Assembly: GCA_024644235.1 (NCBI GenBank)
Contig: JAHELJ010000040.1
Coordinates: forward strand, 1 to 32,961
Reading direction: 5' to 3'
Source of the DNA: Lewinellaceae bacterium
GTDB taxonomy: Bacteria > Bacteroidota > Bacteroidia > Chitinophagales > Saprospiraceae
Length of the DNA stretch: 32,961 bases
A program made the position numbers and the translations under genes. Below the pieces are notes generated by a model that worked only from the letters and a program-made list of their open reading frames with translations, ran no database searches and was not told the DNA's origin. Shown here in pieces: positions 7,177 through 16,400 of this stretch. The first letter of the stretch is position 1, and each line of letters begins with the position of its first letter.

Positions 7177-9243
7177 TCAGAGTATGATCCGCATTTGAAT
7201 CTTCAGGCGAGACCTGCGGTTTCCAGTGATCAGATCTTGTCCTGATCCAATGGATTCGAGAAATCGAAAATTGCTTTGATCCCATCGGGCCTCCAGCATG
7301 ACATTTCGACTGAGATCATGCCGAACCTTCAAATAATAGCGAAGACCCTCATCGCTAAATGCCGGTATTGAAAAACTATTTAGAACGTCGTTCTCATATG
7401 CATATATTCTTGATGCAAAATCGTCTGTATCGAAGTACGCCAGGCGAGCGGCAAATGACCATGGCGATTCCAATGACTTGAAAATAAAATCCTGATAAAC
7501 TAGTATTCCCTTGCTTAATTGACCAGGGCCATTGCTGGCCCATGAAAATTCAAGCCGGGTTCTCAGTTCTAGTTCTGATCTGACTCGATTGCTTAGATGC
7601 AATCTGAGATTACGCCTTTTACCCGAATAGATCTGGTTGAATATGTCGCCTTCCTGCCTGAAATTGCGAGCTTTTTCCTCCGACTTATACTGAATGTAAC
7701 TTTCAATCGCCCGCTTCTGATAATAGGTCAACCTAATAAAATATTCGTGGCCTTCGGTCGGAGCATCAGCTTGAAAACGAAGCCATCGATGCGACCAAAA
7801 ATCACCATACATACTCAGTTTTAGATCGTTGCGCAACCTGATTTCATTTCCAATATATACACCATGTTCGGCTGATGAGATTGACGATTCCAGGAATGCA
7901 TTACTTTGGAGGGCATCATAACTGCGTCCGATTGCCCGGTGGAGCAATGCCAGATCTGCCACCCGGCCCAGTCCGATCAGGACACCATTGACTGCAGCAA
8001 AACCTTTGTTGTCAGAGAATGCTAGCTCGCCAAACCAATGAAAATTTTTGTAGACATACCGGTAATCAATACTGGCATTGACTAGCGAACGACCACTGAA
8101 TCTAAATTGATTGTAGGGTTGATCCCTTCTTTCAAAAGGCAAATTAAAATGGTTGATCACTCCGTTCAGATTGACTTTTAATCCTGCAGATTCAAATCCT
8201 GTGCTCAATCCAAAGATGGCATTGTGAACACTCTTCCGGTCTTGAATTTCGGAGGACGTTCGATGCAGACCTGAGGCCTGCAATGAAGAGAACGATATCT
8301 TGGTCGAATCTAGGCTAAGAATGAGATTGGCATCTCTTCTTCTCGAGGAAACAAAAGCCGTGCAAGTCCATTTTCCGAATTCTACTTTTGAGGCAATTCC
8401 CCTGAGATATGCCGATTCATCAAGCGAAGTGTAGGGACGGATAGTTCTGCTTCCTCGCTTGATCCGGGTCACCTGGGAACTTTTACCGGTACTGAAGCCC
8501 GAATGCATGATTAACCCTTGTCCGAGGCTAATCGCAAAATCGCCAATTGCCAGGTACTTCAAACCAGGGTAAAGATCTTGCCCAAAGAAATGCGCACTGA
8601 AATAATCCGGAGTTTTGCCTTTTGAAGGGGAGAAGGGTTCTCCCGGATCTTTCTCCATAGTGATTCCATAACTGACCTTATTCTGGTTATTATGCCGATA
8701 TCTGAGATAACATTGATTTGGGTCTCCCAGGAAGCTGGGATCTGCCTCTGGTTCTTCAGGACGGAAGCCCCTTGATTTGGGCAGTGATCGAGACCATCTT
8801 ATAAGTAGTTGATCTCGGCCGTGTCCAAGCGATTGCCATAATCCGTTAATCGCTTGAGTGGGAGTCTCCTTTACGGTGACGAATGGGAGAATTCGTCGGA
8901 TCGTGAGATGATCAAATGAGGGAATTGACTGTATCTCGTAAATCGATAAAAATGCACCTAGTTCTGAGCGATACTGAAGAAGATCAACGATCTGAATATC
9001 GTTGAGTAAGCCCAAAGCATAAAGGTCATCTTCGGAGGCTGTGTTTAATGACAGCGGCTGACGCCAATAGTGCATCAACTCGTCGATGAGACCGGTAAAC
9101 AAAAATTCTCCGGCTTCGTCAAGGTTTTCCAGATAAGCCTCCACCTGATCCTGGATAACAGTGAGATCATCTGCATTTTGCGACAGGATTTCAGGCGGCA
9201 ATATGCCTAGTGCAAGGACAATAAGAGAGAACCGAAGGTTCAT
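7177..9243 (-). CDS. Helix-hairpin-helix protein with putative outer-membrane barrel
   Basis: A 688-residue exported protein. Residues 1-21 are a signal peptide (FSLIVLALGILPPEILSQ). Residues about 60-125 hold helix-hairpin-helix (ComEA-like) elements, LSLNTASEDDLYALGLL and LGAFLSIYEIQSIPSF. The remainder alternates polar and aromatic residues in short strands (for example LYPGLKYLAIGDFAISLGQG, FHWFGELAFSD, HEYFIRLTYYQKRA) as in an outer-membrane beta-barrel. This architecture is a recurrent Bacteroidota family annotated only as helix-hairpin-helix protein; function is unknown. The start at 9243 lies just after the glnII terminator, and no promoter box is evident in the 24 bases between, so it may depend on read-through or an unseen promoter. 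Confidence 0.8.
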   Translation of the reverse strand: MNLRFSLIVLALGILPPEILSQNADDLTVIQDQVEAYLENLDEAGEFLFTGLIDELMHYWRQPLSLNTASEDDLYALGLLNDIQIVDLLQYRSELGAFLSIYEIQSIPSFDHLTIRRILPFVTVKETPTQAINGLWQSLGHGRDQLLIRWSRSLPKSRGFRPEEPEADPSFLGDPNQCYLRYRHNNQNKVSYGITMEKDPGEPFSPSKGKTPDYFSAHFFGQDLYPGLKYLAIGDFAISLGQGLIMHSGFSTGKSSQVTRIKRGSRTIRPYTSLDESAYLRGIASKVEFGKWTCTAFVSSRRRDANLILSLDSTKISFSSLQASGLHRTSSEIQDRKSVHNAIFGLSTGFESAGLKVNLNGVINHFNLPFERRDQPYNQFRFSGRSLVNASIDYRYVYKNFHWFGELAFSDNKGFAAVNGVLIGLGRVADLALLHRAIGRSYDALQSNAFLESSISSAEHGVYIGNEIRLRNDLKLSMYGDFWSHRWLRFQADAPTEGHEYFIRLTYYQKRAIESYIQYKSEEKARNFRQEGDIFNQIYSGKRRNLRLHLSNRVRSELELRTRLEFSWASNGPGQLSKGILVYQDFIFKSLESPWSFAARLAYFDTDDFASRIYAYENDVLNSFSIPAFSDEGLRYYLKVRHDLSRNVMLEARWDQSNFRFLESIGSGQDLITGNRRSRLKIQMRIIL

Positions 9244-9267
9244 TGTTAGATCTTACCGTCCTAAAAT

Positions 9268-9305
9268 AAAAAAACCGTCGAGCACTTCTTGCCCGACGGT
9301 TTTTA
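9268..9305 (-). terminator. Strong Rho-independent terminator of glnII
   Basis: AAAACCGTCG and CGACGGTTTT form a 10 bp stem (9271-9280 with 9295-9304) around a 14-base loop. On the minus strand it is followed by a T-rich run. It sits 25 bases after the glnII stop codon. The flanking A and T runs make it potentially active in both directions. Confidence 0.85.
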
Positions 9306-9329
9306 AAGTTCGTAAGCTAATTACTATTT

Positions 9330-10352
9330 CTATGATACGGATTCCATAACAGCTGCTTTTACTGTTTTAATGATTCGCCCAGCGACTTTGTATGGATCAG
9401 CATTTGAAGCTGGTCGGCGATCTTCCAAATATCCATTCCATCCGTTGTCGACAGAGGCAATTGGAATTCGTATAGAAGCACCACGATCGGATATCCCATA
9501 ACTAAATTTGTCGATTGACTGTGTCTCGTGAAGACCTGTCAGGCGTTGATCGTTATCAGCACCGTATACAGTAATATGTTCCTTGATAAAAGGTGTAAAT
9601 GATTCACAAATCGATTCAAAGGTCTCTTTTGATCCGCAGGTCCTTAAGGTCGTATTGGAGAAGTTACAATGCATTCCACTTCCGTTCCAATCACCTTTCA
9701 CTGGTTTCGGGTGCCAATTCACTGCCACACCATACTTCTCAGCAGTACGTTCCAGCAGATAGCGGCAAATCCAAGTAACGTCCCCGGCATTTTTACCTCC
9801 CTTGGCAAAGGTTTGAAATTCCCACTGTCCTGCTGCTACCTCTGCATTAATACCTTCAACATTGAGGCCTGCCTCCAGGCAAAGATCAAGATGTTCCTCG
9901 ACAATTTCGCGACCATAAGCGCTACTGGCCCCTACGCCACAATAATAAGGCCCTTGTGGACCAGGATAGCCGGAGGCTGGAAATCCCAAAGGCAAATTTG
10001 TTTCTGGATCCCAGAGGAAATACTCCTGCTCAAAACCAAACCAAAAATCATTATCGTCATCATCTATCATAGCCCGCGCATTGGATTCATGTGGAGAACC
10101 GTCTGCATTCAAAACTTCCGTCATCACCACATATGCATTCCTACGAGCCGGATCTGGATAAATTACTACTGGCTTAAGGAGACAGTCAGAGGAACCACCT
10201 TCAGCCTGTTGAGTGGAACTTCCGTCAAAAGCCCAGATGGGACAATCTTCGAGTTTGCCACTAAAATTCTTCACGATCTTGGTTTTGGCACGCAGACCCT
10301 GAGTGGGTTTGTTTCCGTCCAGCCAAATGTATTCCAGTTTGCTTGTAGACAT
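9330..10352 (-). CDS. glnII: Glutamine synthetase, eukaryote-type (GSII)
   Basis: ATP-dependent formation of glutamine from glutamate and ammonium. The 340-residue length and the N-terminus LEYIWLDGNKPTQGLRAKTK followed by WAFDGSSTQQA are those of the short eukaryote-type GSII, not the roughly 470-residue GlnA. Metal and substrate motifs are visible: FGFEQEYFLWD, GINAEVAAGQWEFQ, NGSGMHCNFS, and DQRLTGLHETQSIDKFSYG followed by DRGASIRIP. GSII enzymes lack the adenylylation site of GSI, so short-term control by GlnE is not expected. It is the last of four nitrogen genes (glnB, amt, porin, glnII), with a 180-base gap and a candidate promoter box of its own, and ends at a strong terminator. Confidence 0.94.
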   Translation of the reverse strand: MSTSKLEYIWLDGNKPTQGLRAKTKIVKNFSGKLEDCPIWAFDGSSTQQAEGGSSDCLLKPVVIYPDPARRNAYVVMTEVLNADGSPHESNARAMIDDDDNDFWFGFEQEYFLWDPETNLPLGFPASGYPGPQGPYYCGVGASSAYGREIVEEHLDLCLEAGLNVEGINAEVAAGQWEFQTFAKGGKNAGDVTWICRYLLERTAEKYGVAVNWHPKPVKGDWNGSGMHCNFSNTTLRTCGSKETFESICESFTPFIKEHITVYGADNDQRLTGLHETQSIDKFSYGISDRGASIRIPIASVDNGWNGYLEDRRPASNADPYKVAGRIIKTVKAAVMESVS

Positions 10353-10395
10353 GATAATTTGATTTTTGAATTAGGTAAACAGTGCTTATCGGCCA

Positions 10396-10403
10396 CAAAA
10401 ATA
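10396..10403 (-). promoter_or_regulatory. Candidate -7 box upstream of glnII
   Basis: TATTTTTG on the minus strand fits TAnnTTTG and lies about 44 bases before the glnII ATG. No TTG is seen at the -33 distance, so the call rests on the -7 box and position alone. Confidence 0.4.
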
Positions 10404-10532
10404 GATCTCCTCAATCAGAATTATAGAAAGCATCTCGAAGGTTTTTGCTATTTCTACAGACGTAATTGGCACCTTAAATCATTGATAAACAATGGATTAA
10501 ATATTTAGTTTTTGTGATTTCTAGTTACTGTT

Positions 10533-11252
10533 TCATAAGGATATTCCAAAAACAATAAACGGTTTATCCAGGTTTGGATTCATTGCAAAAGTGCCGAAAA
10601 CCGGTAATGAAAACTTTTCTGAAATCTGAATTTCCTTCGAATAGGTCAAACCCAGCGACACCAGGGCAAACTTATCCTCCTCACCATCATCTTCGAGGGA
10701 GTACCATCCATTTCCACCTTCGAGGTACACCTCAATATTCTCGCTTGCTGCCAACGCTAACTTCGTATAAATGCTATTGTCATCATCTGCTCCGGCAAAA
10801 TTGTAATAAATACCAAAGGAAACAGGAATCTCATCGGTTCCATCGAAGCTTCCTCCGATTTCAAAAACATGTCCGGTTGCATCACCATATTTGAAGTATC
10901 CGTCGGAGGCGGCATCTTCCGCAAAAGGGTTGTCGGAAGGGAAAAAGTAGTCAGTGAATGTGAAGGTTACCGGGCCGGTGGTCAGCGACACATAAAGGTC
11001 TGCTTCTGTTCCATCATTCCCGTTTGAAAGACCGTATGATCCCCAAGCTCCTATTTCGAATGAAGTATTGTCACTTCCTTTTGAATAAGAAACCCAAGGT
11101 TGAAGAGCAGATCCACTCGCAAGCAGTTGGCCCCTCCACAAGTATCTACTTACAAAATCAGCTCCTGCATCGAATTGAGCAACACTCATTTGATAAGATG
11201 CAACTATTAGAAAGAAGCAGAAGACACTTTTAATGATTGATAATATTTTCAT
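10533..11252 (-). CDS. TorF-family putative porin
   Basis: A 239-residue exported outer-membrane protein. The signal peptide is MKILSIIKSVFCFFLIVASY, ending near VAQ; the mature N-terminus FDAGADFVSRYLWRGQLLA carries the YLWRG motif characteristic of the TorF/CHP02001 porin-like family, followed by amphipathic strands (ITSFEIGAWGSYG-like, VTFTFTDYFFP, IPVSFGIYYNF, IEVYLEGGNGWY, LVSLGLTYSKE) and a C-terminal FIVFGISL strand ending in a hydrophobic residue. It lies between amt and glnII, which suggests a role in passage of a nitrogen compound through the outer membrane; that is inference from position only. Confidence 0.8.
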   Translation of the reverse strand: MKILSIIKSVFCFFLIVASYQMSVAQFDAGADFVSRYLWRGQLLASGSALQPWVSYSKGSDNTSFEIGAWGSYGLSNGNDGTEADLYVSLTTGPVTFTFTDYFFPSDNPFAEDAASDGYFKYGDATGHVFEIGGSFDGTDEIPVSFGIYYNFAGADDDNSIYTKLALAASENIEVYLEGGNGWYSLEDDGEEDKFALVSLGLTYSKEIQISEKFSLPVFGTFAMNPNLDKPFIVFGISL

Positions 11253-11290
11253 GATGTTTGATTTCTAAATTGTTAAATAAATGAAAGGAA

Positions 11291-11316
11291 GGAGCACGGC
11301 CTGATTTTCATGCTCC
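11291..11316 (-). terminator. Weak hairpin between amt and the porin gene
   Basis: GGAGCA (11291-11296) and TGCTCC (11311-11316) form a 6 bp stem with a 14-base loop, 20 bases after the amt stop codon. On the minus strand a C/T-rich stretch follows rather than a pure T run, so it may only attenuate transcription or protect the amt end of the mRNA. Confidence 0.4.
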
Positions 11317-11336
11317 CCCAGGTATAAAGCATTTAC

Positions 11337-12584
11337 CTATTCCATAGCAAAAGCGAAACTCTCCTCTTTCTCCTGATAAGCCTGCATGTCATGTTCCGCT
11401 AGATCCAACCCCTGGATTTCTTCTTCCTCTTCTACGCGAATTCCGATGGTCACTTTCAAGACATAGATCAGGAGGAAGGCAAATGCAAAGGTGAAAACAC
11501 CCACCGATGCAATACCGATTAATTGATTTATCAGCTGACCCAGACCTGCTGCACTACCGAAGATACCTACAGCCAGTGTGCCCCAGATTCCACAGACCAA
11601 GTGCACAGAGGTAGCTCCCACCGGATCATCTAATTTGAGCGTACGATCAAAAAAGACTACCGATAATGGTATTATGATGCCGGCAATCAATCCAATGATA
11701 ATTGCCTCTGTCGGACTCATCAGATCGGCTCCGGCAGTAATGCCTACCAATCCTCCCAAGATCCCGTTTAGAACCATCGACAGATCATGAGATTTAAACA
11801 TTGCGTATGAAGTAAAGAAAGCACCAATAGCACCTCCAGCAGCAGCCAGTGCCGTGGTGACAAACACCAGCGATACCAGTATGGGATCTGCAGATAAGAC
11901 AGATCCACCATTGAATCCAAACCAACCAAACCAGAGTAAGAACACCCCTACAGTGGCTAGTGGCATGCTGTGTCCAGGAATAGCCCTTATTCCCTTAGCT
12001 GTGTATTTTCCTTTGCGGGCTCCCAATACAATGATGCATGCAAGTGCAGCCCAACCTCCAACCGAGTGCACGATAGTCGAGCCTGCAAAATCATAGAATC
12101 CCAGGGCATCTAGCCAACCTGCACCCCACTTCCACATCCCGGTCATGGGATAGGAGAGAGATACAAAAACCAGCGTGAAAACCAGGAATGCATTTAGCTT
12201 CATCCGTTCTGCTACTGCACCACTCACAATAGTGGCACCAGTAGCGGCAAACATTGCCTGGAAAATAAAGTCAGACCAGTAGGTATAAGCACCATCGGCA
12301 TATTCAATAGCTCCTGCTGCCCCCTCAGGCATACTCAGACCAAATCCGGCAAATCCGAAGAAGCCTCCTTCGTTTACACCGGGGTACATGAGATTGAATC
12401 CTATGATGCAATACGAGATCAATCCAATGCCAATGATCATGGCATTCTTAAATAATATGTTCACTGTATTCTTCTTCCTCACGAATCCTGCTTCCAGACT
12501 GGCAAAACCCAAATGCATGATAAAGACCAACACAGCCGCTATTAATATCCAAAGATTATTAGCTGTAAACATTGCTTCGCTCAT
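11337..12584 (-). CDS. amt: Ammonium transporter (Amt/MEP/Rh family)
   Basis: A 415-residue, multi-spanning inner-membrane ammonium channel. Motifs: GFASLEAGFVRKKNTVNILFKN near the N-terminus (split here as GFASLEAGFV and RKKNTVNILFKN), the first pore histidine in TIVHSVGGWAAL, GHSMPLATVGVFLLWFGWFG, and the second in VHLVCGIWGTLAVG. The cytoplasmic tail GLDLAEHDMQAYQEKEE is the conserved region through which PII proteins close the channel. It has no cleavable signal of the E. coli kind. The glnB gene lies directly upstream with a 42-base gap, the standard glnB/glnK-amt arrangement, supporting PII control of this channel. Confidence 0.95.
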   Translation of the reverse strand: MSEAMFTANNLWILIAAVLVFIMHLGFASLEAGFVRKKNTVNILFKNAMIIGIGLISYCIIGFNLMYPGVNEGGFFGFAGFGLSMPEGAAGAIEYADGAYTYWSDFIFQAMFAATGATIVSGAVAERMKLNAFLVFTLVFVSLSYPMTGMWKWGAGWLDALGFYDFAGSTIVHSVGGWAALACIIVLGARKGKYTAKGIRAIPGHSMPLATVGVFLLWFGWFGFNGGSVLSADPILVSLVFVTTALAAAGGAIGAFFTSYAMFKSHDLSMVLNGILGGLVGITAGADLMSPTEAIIIGLIAGIIIPLSVVFFDRTLKLDDPVGATSVHLVCGIWGTLAVGIFGSAAGLGQLINQLIGIASVGVFTFAFAFLLIYVLKVTIGIRVEEEEEIQGLDLAEHDMQAYQEKEESFAFAME

Positions 12585-12626
12585 GGTAAGTCATTTTTGT
12601 GTTTATGATTTTTTTTAGTTCCTCGA

Positions 12627-12965
12627 TCAAACAGCAGCGTGATCGCGCTCTCCCGTTCTGATCCGTACACTCTTTTCGACTTCGAAGACGAAAATTTTTC
12701 CATCTCCAATTTGTCCTGTACGACCGGAGCGTTCGATTGTGTCGATGATCTCATCTACCTTTTCAATATTGGTGACGATATCCATTTGTAGCCTGGGAAT
12801 AAAATCTGCCCCCAGGTCTGCACCCCGGTACATTTGCTTTGATCCTTTCTGGAGTCCATACCCTCGCACCTCTTTGAGAGTGAAGAATCGAACCCCGATT
12901 GATGCCAAAGCATCTCGAACCGCATCAAATTGTGTAGTCCGAATAATCGCTTCAATTTTCTTCAT
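12627..12965 (-). CDS. glnB: PII signal-transduction protein
   Basis: A trimeric sensor of 2-oxoglutarate and ATP/ADP that regulates Amt and other nitrogen proteins. The ATG at 12965 gives 112 residues, the family's standard length, beginning MKKIEAIIR; the upstream ATG at 13013 would add 16 unrelated residues. T-loop: GYGLQKGSKQMYRGADLGAD (residues 35-54). Tyr46 is kept, but position 51, the tyrosine uridylylated by GlnD in E. coli, is Leu. Gln39 and the signature TGQIGDGKIFVFEVE (with RIRTGE) are intact, so ligand binding is expected while uridylylation at Tyr51 is impossible. It is the first gene of the nitrogen block. Confidence 0.95.
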   Translation of the reverse strand: MKKIEAIIRTTQFDAVRDALASIGVRFFTLKEVRGYGLQKGSKQMYRGADLGADFIPRLQMDIVTNIEKVDEIIDTIERSGRTGQIGDGKIFVFEVEKSVRIRTGERDHAAV

Positions 12966-13027
12966 AGCGGTAATTTTATTTGCGTGCAATAAATCGATTG
13001 GTATTATTGTCACTTTGTTAATGGGAG

Positions 13028-13041
13028 CAAAACTATATTTG
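13028..13041. promoter_or_regulatory. Back-to-back -7 boxes between glnB and the 13150 gene
   Basis: CAAAACTA at 13028-13035 reads TAGTTTTG on the minus strand (toward glnB) and TATATTTG at 13034-13041 lies on the plus strand (toward 13150); the boxes share two bases. The plus box has TTTG at 13014-13017, 16 bases upstream, slightly short of ideal. Together they suggest divergent promoters in this 184 bp gap. Confidence 0.45.
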
Positions 13042-13149
13042 AAGAATTTGAATCTTTACCGGATATCTTTTAGAAATGCCAAATCCAGTCGTATTATATT
13101 TACTACAATTCGTATTGAAAACCAGTGTGTTAGATTGAGCTAAATTGTC

Positions 13150-14688
13150 ATGCCTATATCCACTACAGATCAACTTTTTAACCTGGTAAAGAGCCTTTCA
13201 AAGGCTGAAAAGCGAAACTTTAAACTCTATGCAAGGCGGACTCAGCAAACCAGTGAGGCCAGATTCGTAAGGCTATTTGATGTGCTAGATAAAATGGAGG
13301 ACTACGATGAGGCGGTTATTTATAAGAGGTTTAATCGATTGTCCAAGGGACAACTTTCGAATCTGAAAAGACATCTCTATTCTCAGATTCTAGGTAGTCT
13401 GAGGCTGATTCATATTCAGCGCACCATCGATATTCAAATTCATGAACAGATCGATTTTGCACATATACTCTATGGAAAGGGTTTGTATATGCAAAGTCTG
13501 AAATTGCTAAACCGTATAAAAGGAATTGCTCGCGAAGCGAACCGTGATATACTGCACTACGAGATTCTCGAATTCGAGAAGTTGATCGAGGAAAAACACA
13601 TTACCCGGAGTAGAACGATTAAAGATAAGATGGAGAATCTGATACAAGAATCAGAAGATAGAAACCGGGTACTCAACAGCGCCAACCGCCTAACCAACCT
13701 CAAACTCAAAATTCATGGTTTGTACATCAAGATTGGCCACGCGAAGAATGAAAAGGATGCTTTCATAGTCAAAGACTATTTCCGGTCAAATCTTCCCAAG
13801 TTGGAAGAGGGAAGGATGACCTTTTTTGAAAAGATCTATCTGAACCAAAGTTACGTCTGGTATTATTACATCTTACTTGACTTTGAAAAATGCATGAGTC
13901 ACGCACAGAAATGGTGCCAGCTCTTTGAAGATAACTACCATATGATCCAGGAAGATCCGGATCTCTTTATGAGGGGCTTGCACTATCAACTTACATCGTT
14001 ATATAGTCTGGGAAAGAAGGAGCAACACAGAAAAGTACTAGCGAAGTTTAGATCTCTGATTAGTGATTACGGGAGCGATTTCAACACGACTTCTGAAATA
14101 ATCTCCTTTCTCTATTTTACTTCAGCACAATTCAATCAGCACCAATTGGATGGATCTTTTGAGGAAGGGTTGGGCTTGATCCCAGATCTGGAGGAGCGTA
14201 TTAAAATCTACGAAAGGCATCTCGACTCGCACCGTATCCTGGTGTTTAATTATCGGAGTGCCTGGCTGTATTTTGGATCAGGCAGATACAGCGAAGCTAT
14301 TGACTATCTCAACAAGATAATCAACCTAAAGGCTGGCCATCTTCGGGAAGATATTCAGAGCTATGCCAGACTTCTTCATCTCCTGGCCCATTTTGAATTG
14401 GGTAATTATGCTCTGCTTGAATATCTGGAAAAATCAGTGAGCCGCTTTTTCGAAAAAATGAAAGATCGAAATAAGGTGCAGTTGGAGGTACTCTCATTTA
14501 TCCGAAAGCAGTTGAAAAGCAACACGATTCCCAATGAGAGTTTGCTCAAGAGCATGTTGAAAAATCTTGAAAAACTCCAAAAAGATCCCTATGAAAAACG
14601 ATCCTTCATCTACCTGGATGCCATTGCCTGGGTCCAAAGCAAACTAAGTGGAAAGACAATTCAGGATATTGTCAGCGAAAGAATCTAA
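13150..14688 (+). CDS. Uncharacterised helical protein, paralogue A
   Basis: A 512-residue, almost wholly alpha-helical cytoplasmic protein without signal peptide or membrane segment. I recognise it only as a recurrent uncharacterised Bacteroidota family. Landmarks: LFNLVKSLSKAEKRNFKLY (residues 9-27), GQLSNLKRHLYSQIL (about 73-87), LEFEKLIEEKHITRS (about 140-154), then pairs of helices of TPR type, with the best block at HRILVFNYRSAWLYFGSG, AIDYLNKIIN and IQSYARLLHLLAHFELGN, ending PYEKRSFIYLDAIAWVQSK. It is clearly homologous over its whole length to the protein at 19139-20710. Its stop codon overlaps the leuB stop region by 4 bases, convergently. A scaffold or regulatory role is possible but unproven. 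Confidence 0.85.
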   Translation: MPISTTDQLFNLVKSLSKAEKRNFKLYARRTQQTSEARFVRLFDVLDKMEDYDEAVIYKRFNRLSKGQLSNLKRHLYSQILGSLRLIHIQRTIDIQIHEQIDFAHILYGKGLYMQSLKLLNRIKGIAREANRDILHYEILEFEKLIEEKHITRSRTIKDKMENLIQESEDRNRVLNSANRLTNLKLKIHGLYIKIGHAKNEKDAFIVKDYFRSNLPKLEEGRMTFFEKIYLNQSYVWYYYILLDFEKCMSHAQKWCQLFEDNYHMIQEDPDLFMRGLHYQLTSLYSLGKKEQHRKVLAKFRSLISDYGSDFNTTSEIISFLYFTSAQFNQHQLDGSFEEGLGLIPDLEERIKIYERHLDSHRILVFNYRSAWLYFGSGRYSEAIDYLNKIINLKAGHLREDIQSYARLLHLLAHFELGNYALLEYLEKSVSRFFEKMKDRNKVQLEVLSFIRKQLKSNTIPNESLLKSMLKNLEKLQKDPYEKRSFIYLDAIAWVQSKLSGKTIQDIVSERI

Positions 14689-15800
14689 ACATCAGATGAT
14701 GACTTTGTCCGTGCATAAGAATAACCCTCAGGCTTCAGGTTGTCATCCAGTGTCAATGCCGCCAGTAGATCACCTGCTGCGGAGCAAGACAAAATCGTCT
14801 TAGTGTGGAGATCGGGAGTACCCATATCTGCCTCCAACATTCTACCTACCGCTTTTTCTACCGTCCTGGCCTCTCCATTTAATTCCAGATGATCAAGCAG
14901 CATGGCCACAGACAGTATTGTGGCGATTGGATTGGCAATGTCTTTTCCGGCTCCCTGAGGATACGAACCATGAATTGGCTCAAACAGACTGGTCTTTTCA
15001 CCAATCGATGCTGATGGGATCAATCCCAGAGAACCAGCCAAGACACTACTTTCGTCCGAAAGGATATCTCCAAACATGTTCTCAGTCAGGATCACATCAA
15101 ACTGCGAAGGATTGATGATCAGTTGCATAGCTGCATTATCAACAAAAAGATAATCAACTTGGACATCAGGATATTGGGAAGAAAGGCTTTGAATAGTCTC
15201 CCTCCAAAGACGGGAAGACTCGAGGACATTGGCTTTATCGACCAAAGTCATTTTGTTCCTACGCTTCATCGCCTGGCGAAAGGCCAAGTGAGCAATTCTT
15301 TCGATTTCACTCACATGATAAGTACATGTATCAAAAGCAGTCTGACCATTGTTTGATCTTCCCTTTTCACCAAAGTAAATTCCTCCAATCAGCTCCCGGT
15401 ATATTACCAGATCAACATCGCGCAAATAATCTTTCTTAATGGGTGCCAGGTGAGAAAGGTTTTCAAAAATCTTGACTGGCCGGATATTACAATATAGACC
15501 GAGTGCCTTACGAATGCCTAAAAGTCCCTGCTCAGGTCGCACCTTTGCCTTTGGATCCAGATCATACTTAGGGTCACCAATCGCCCCGAAAAATACAGCA
15601 TCGCTATTGATGGAAATCTCAATGGTCTCAGATGGCAATGGACTTCCCGTCTTGTCAATGGCGATACCACCTACATCGCCAAATTGATAATTAAATGTAT
15701 GCCCGTACCGTTGACCCACAGCATTGAGAACCTTTAAACCTTGATCAACAACCTCAGGGCCTATTCCGTCTCCTGGAAGTACAGCTAAATTAAATTCCAT
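14685..15800 (-). CDS. leuB: 3-isopropylmalate dehydrogenase
   Basis: Third enzyme of leucine synthesis: oxidative decarboxylation of 3-isopropylmalate to 2-ketoisocaproate with NAD. 371 residues, normal length. Motifs: [15 protein letters not shown] near the start, [13 protein letters not shown] (substrate loop), [52 protein letters not shown] and [18 protein letters not shown]. It is the last gene of leuA-leuC-leuD-leuB, 7 bases after leuD, and overlaps the convergent 13150 gene by 4 bases with no room for a separate terminator. Confidence 0.97.
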   Translation of the reverse strand: MEFNLAVLPGDGIGPEVVDQGLKVLNAVGQRYGHTFNYQFGDVGGIAIDKTGSPLPSETIEISINSDAVFFGAIGDPKYDLDPKAKVRPEQGLLGIRKALGLYCNIRPVKIFENLSHLAPIKKDYLRDVDLVIYRELIGGIYFGEKGRSNNGQTAFDTCTYHVSEIERIAHLAFRQAMKRRNKMTLVDKANVLESSRLWRETIQSLSSQYPDVQVDYLFVDNAAMQLIINPSQFDVILTENMFGDILSDESSVLAGSLGLIPSASIGEKTSLFEPIHGSYPQGAGKDIANPIATILSVAMLLDHLELNGEARTVEKAVGRMLEADMGTPDLHTKTILSCSAAGDLLAALTLDDNLKPEGYSYARTKSSSDV

Positions 15801-15807
15801 AGGTTTC

Positions 15808-16398
15808 TTATTGAAGGTGGTTTGCTTCGAATGCTTTGATTTTCGGTGACAAACTTAATAAGTAGTCAATGTCGTCATATCCATTGAGCAGGCACATCTT
15901 TTTGTAGGGATCAATTTCAAAAGATTGCACCTCATCAGTGTTGATAATTTTTATGGTTTGATCCTGCAGTGAAACAGTCAGTTCAGCGTTGGGGTCCTTC
16001 TCAACTTCCTGAAAGATCCGATTGAGAAATACCTCAGGAACGGTGATGGGCAGGATTCCATTATTGAGTGCGTTGCCCTTGAATATATCGGCAAAAAAAC
16101 TTGATATCACTACCCGGATCCCATAATCTTGAATTGCCCAGGCAGCGTGCTCACGACTACTTCCGCAGCCAAAGTTTTTTCCCGCCACCAGGATTTCGCC
16201 ACGGTAGATTGGATTATTTAGCACAAAATCCTGCTTTGGAGAGCCATCCGGATGATAGCGCCAATCGCGAAAAAGATTTTCTCCAAAACCATCCTTCGTA
16301 GTAGCCTTTAGGAATCTAGCCGGAATGATTTGATCCGTATCGACATCTTCGATTGGCAGAGGGATGACAGTCGAGGTGACTTCGTTTAATTTTTTCAT
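15808..16398 (-). CDS. leuD: 3-isopropylmalate dehydratase small subunit
   Basis: Small (swivel-domain) subunit that, with LeuC, isomerises 2- to 3-isopropylmalate. 196 residues, usual length. The N-terminal [16 protein letters not shown] and the glycine/serine-rich loop [17 protein letters not shown] with the following QDYG are diagnostic, as is [13 protein letters not shown]. It starts 2 bases after the leuC stop codon, so the subunits are co-translated. Confidence 0.97.
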   Translation of the reverse strand: MKKLNEVTSTVIPLPIEDVDTDQIIPARFLKATTKDGFGENLFRDWRYHPDGSPKQDFVLNNPIYRGEILVAGKNFGCGSSREHAAWAIQDYGIRVVISSFFADIFKGNALNNGILPITVPEVFLNRIFQEVEKDPNAELTVSLQDQTIKIINTDEVQSFEIDPYKKMCLLNGYDDIDYLLSLSPKIKAFEANHLQ

Positions 16399-16400
16399 TT

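Noticed and set aside
9669-10508. Plus-strand 279-codon open frame over the glutamine synthetase gene
   Set aside because: It is antisense to a well-supported gene, its translation is rich in His, Trp and Cys without any domain, and its end lies in the glnII upstream region. It is a shadow frame.
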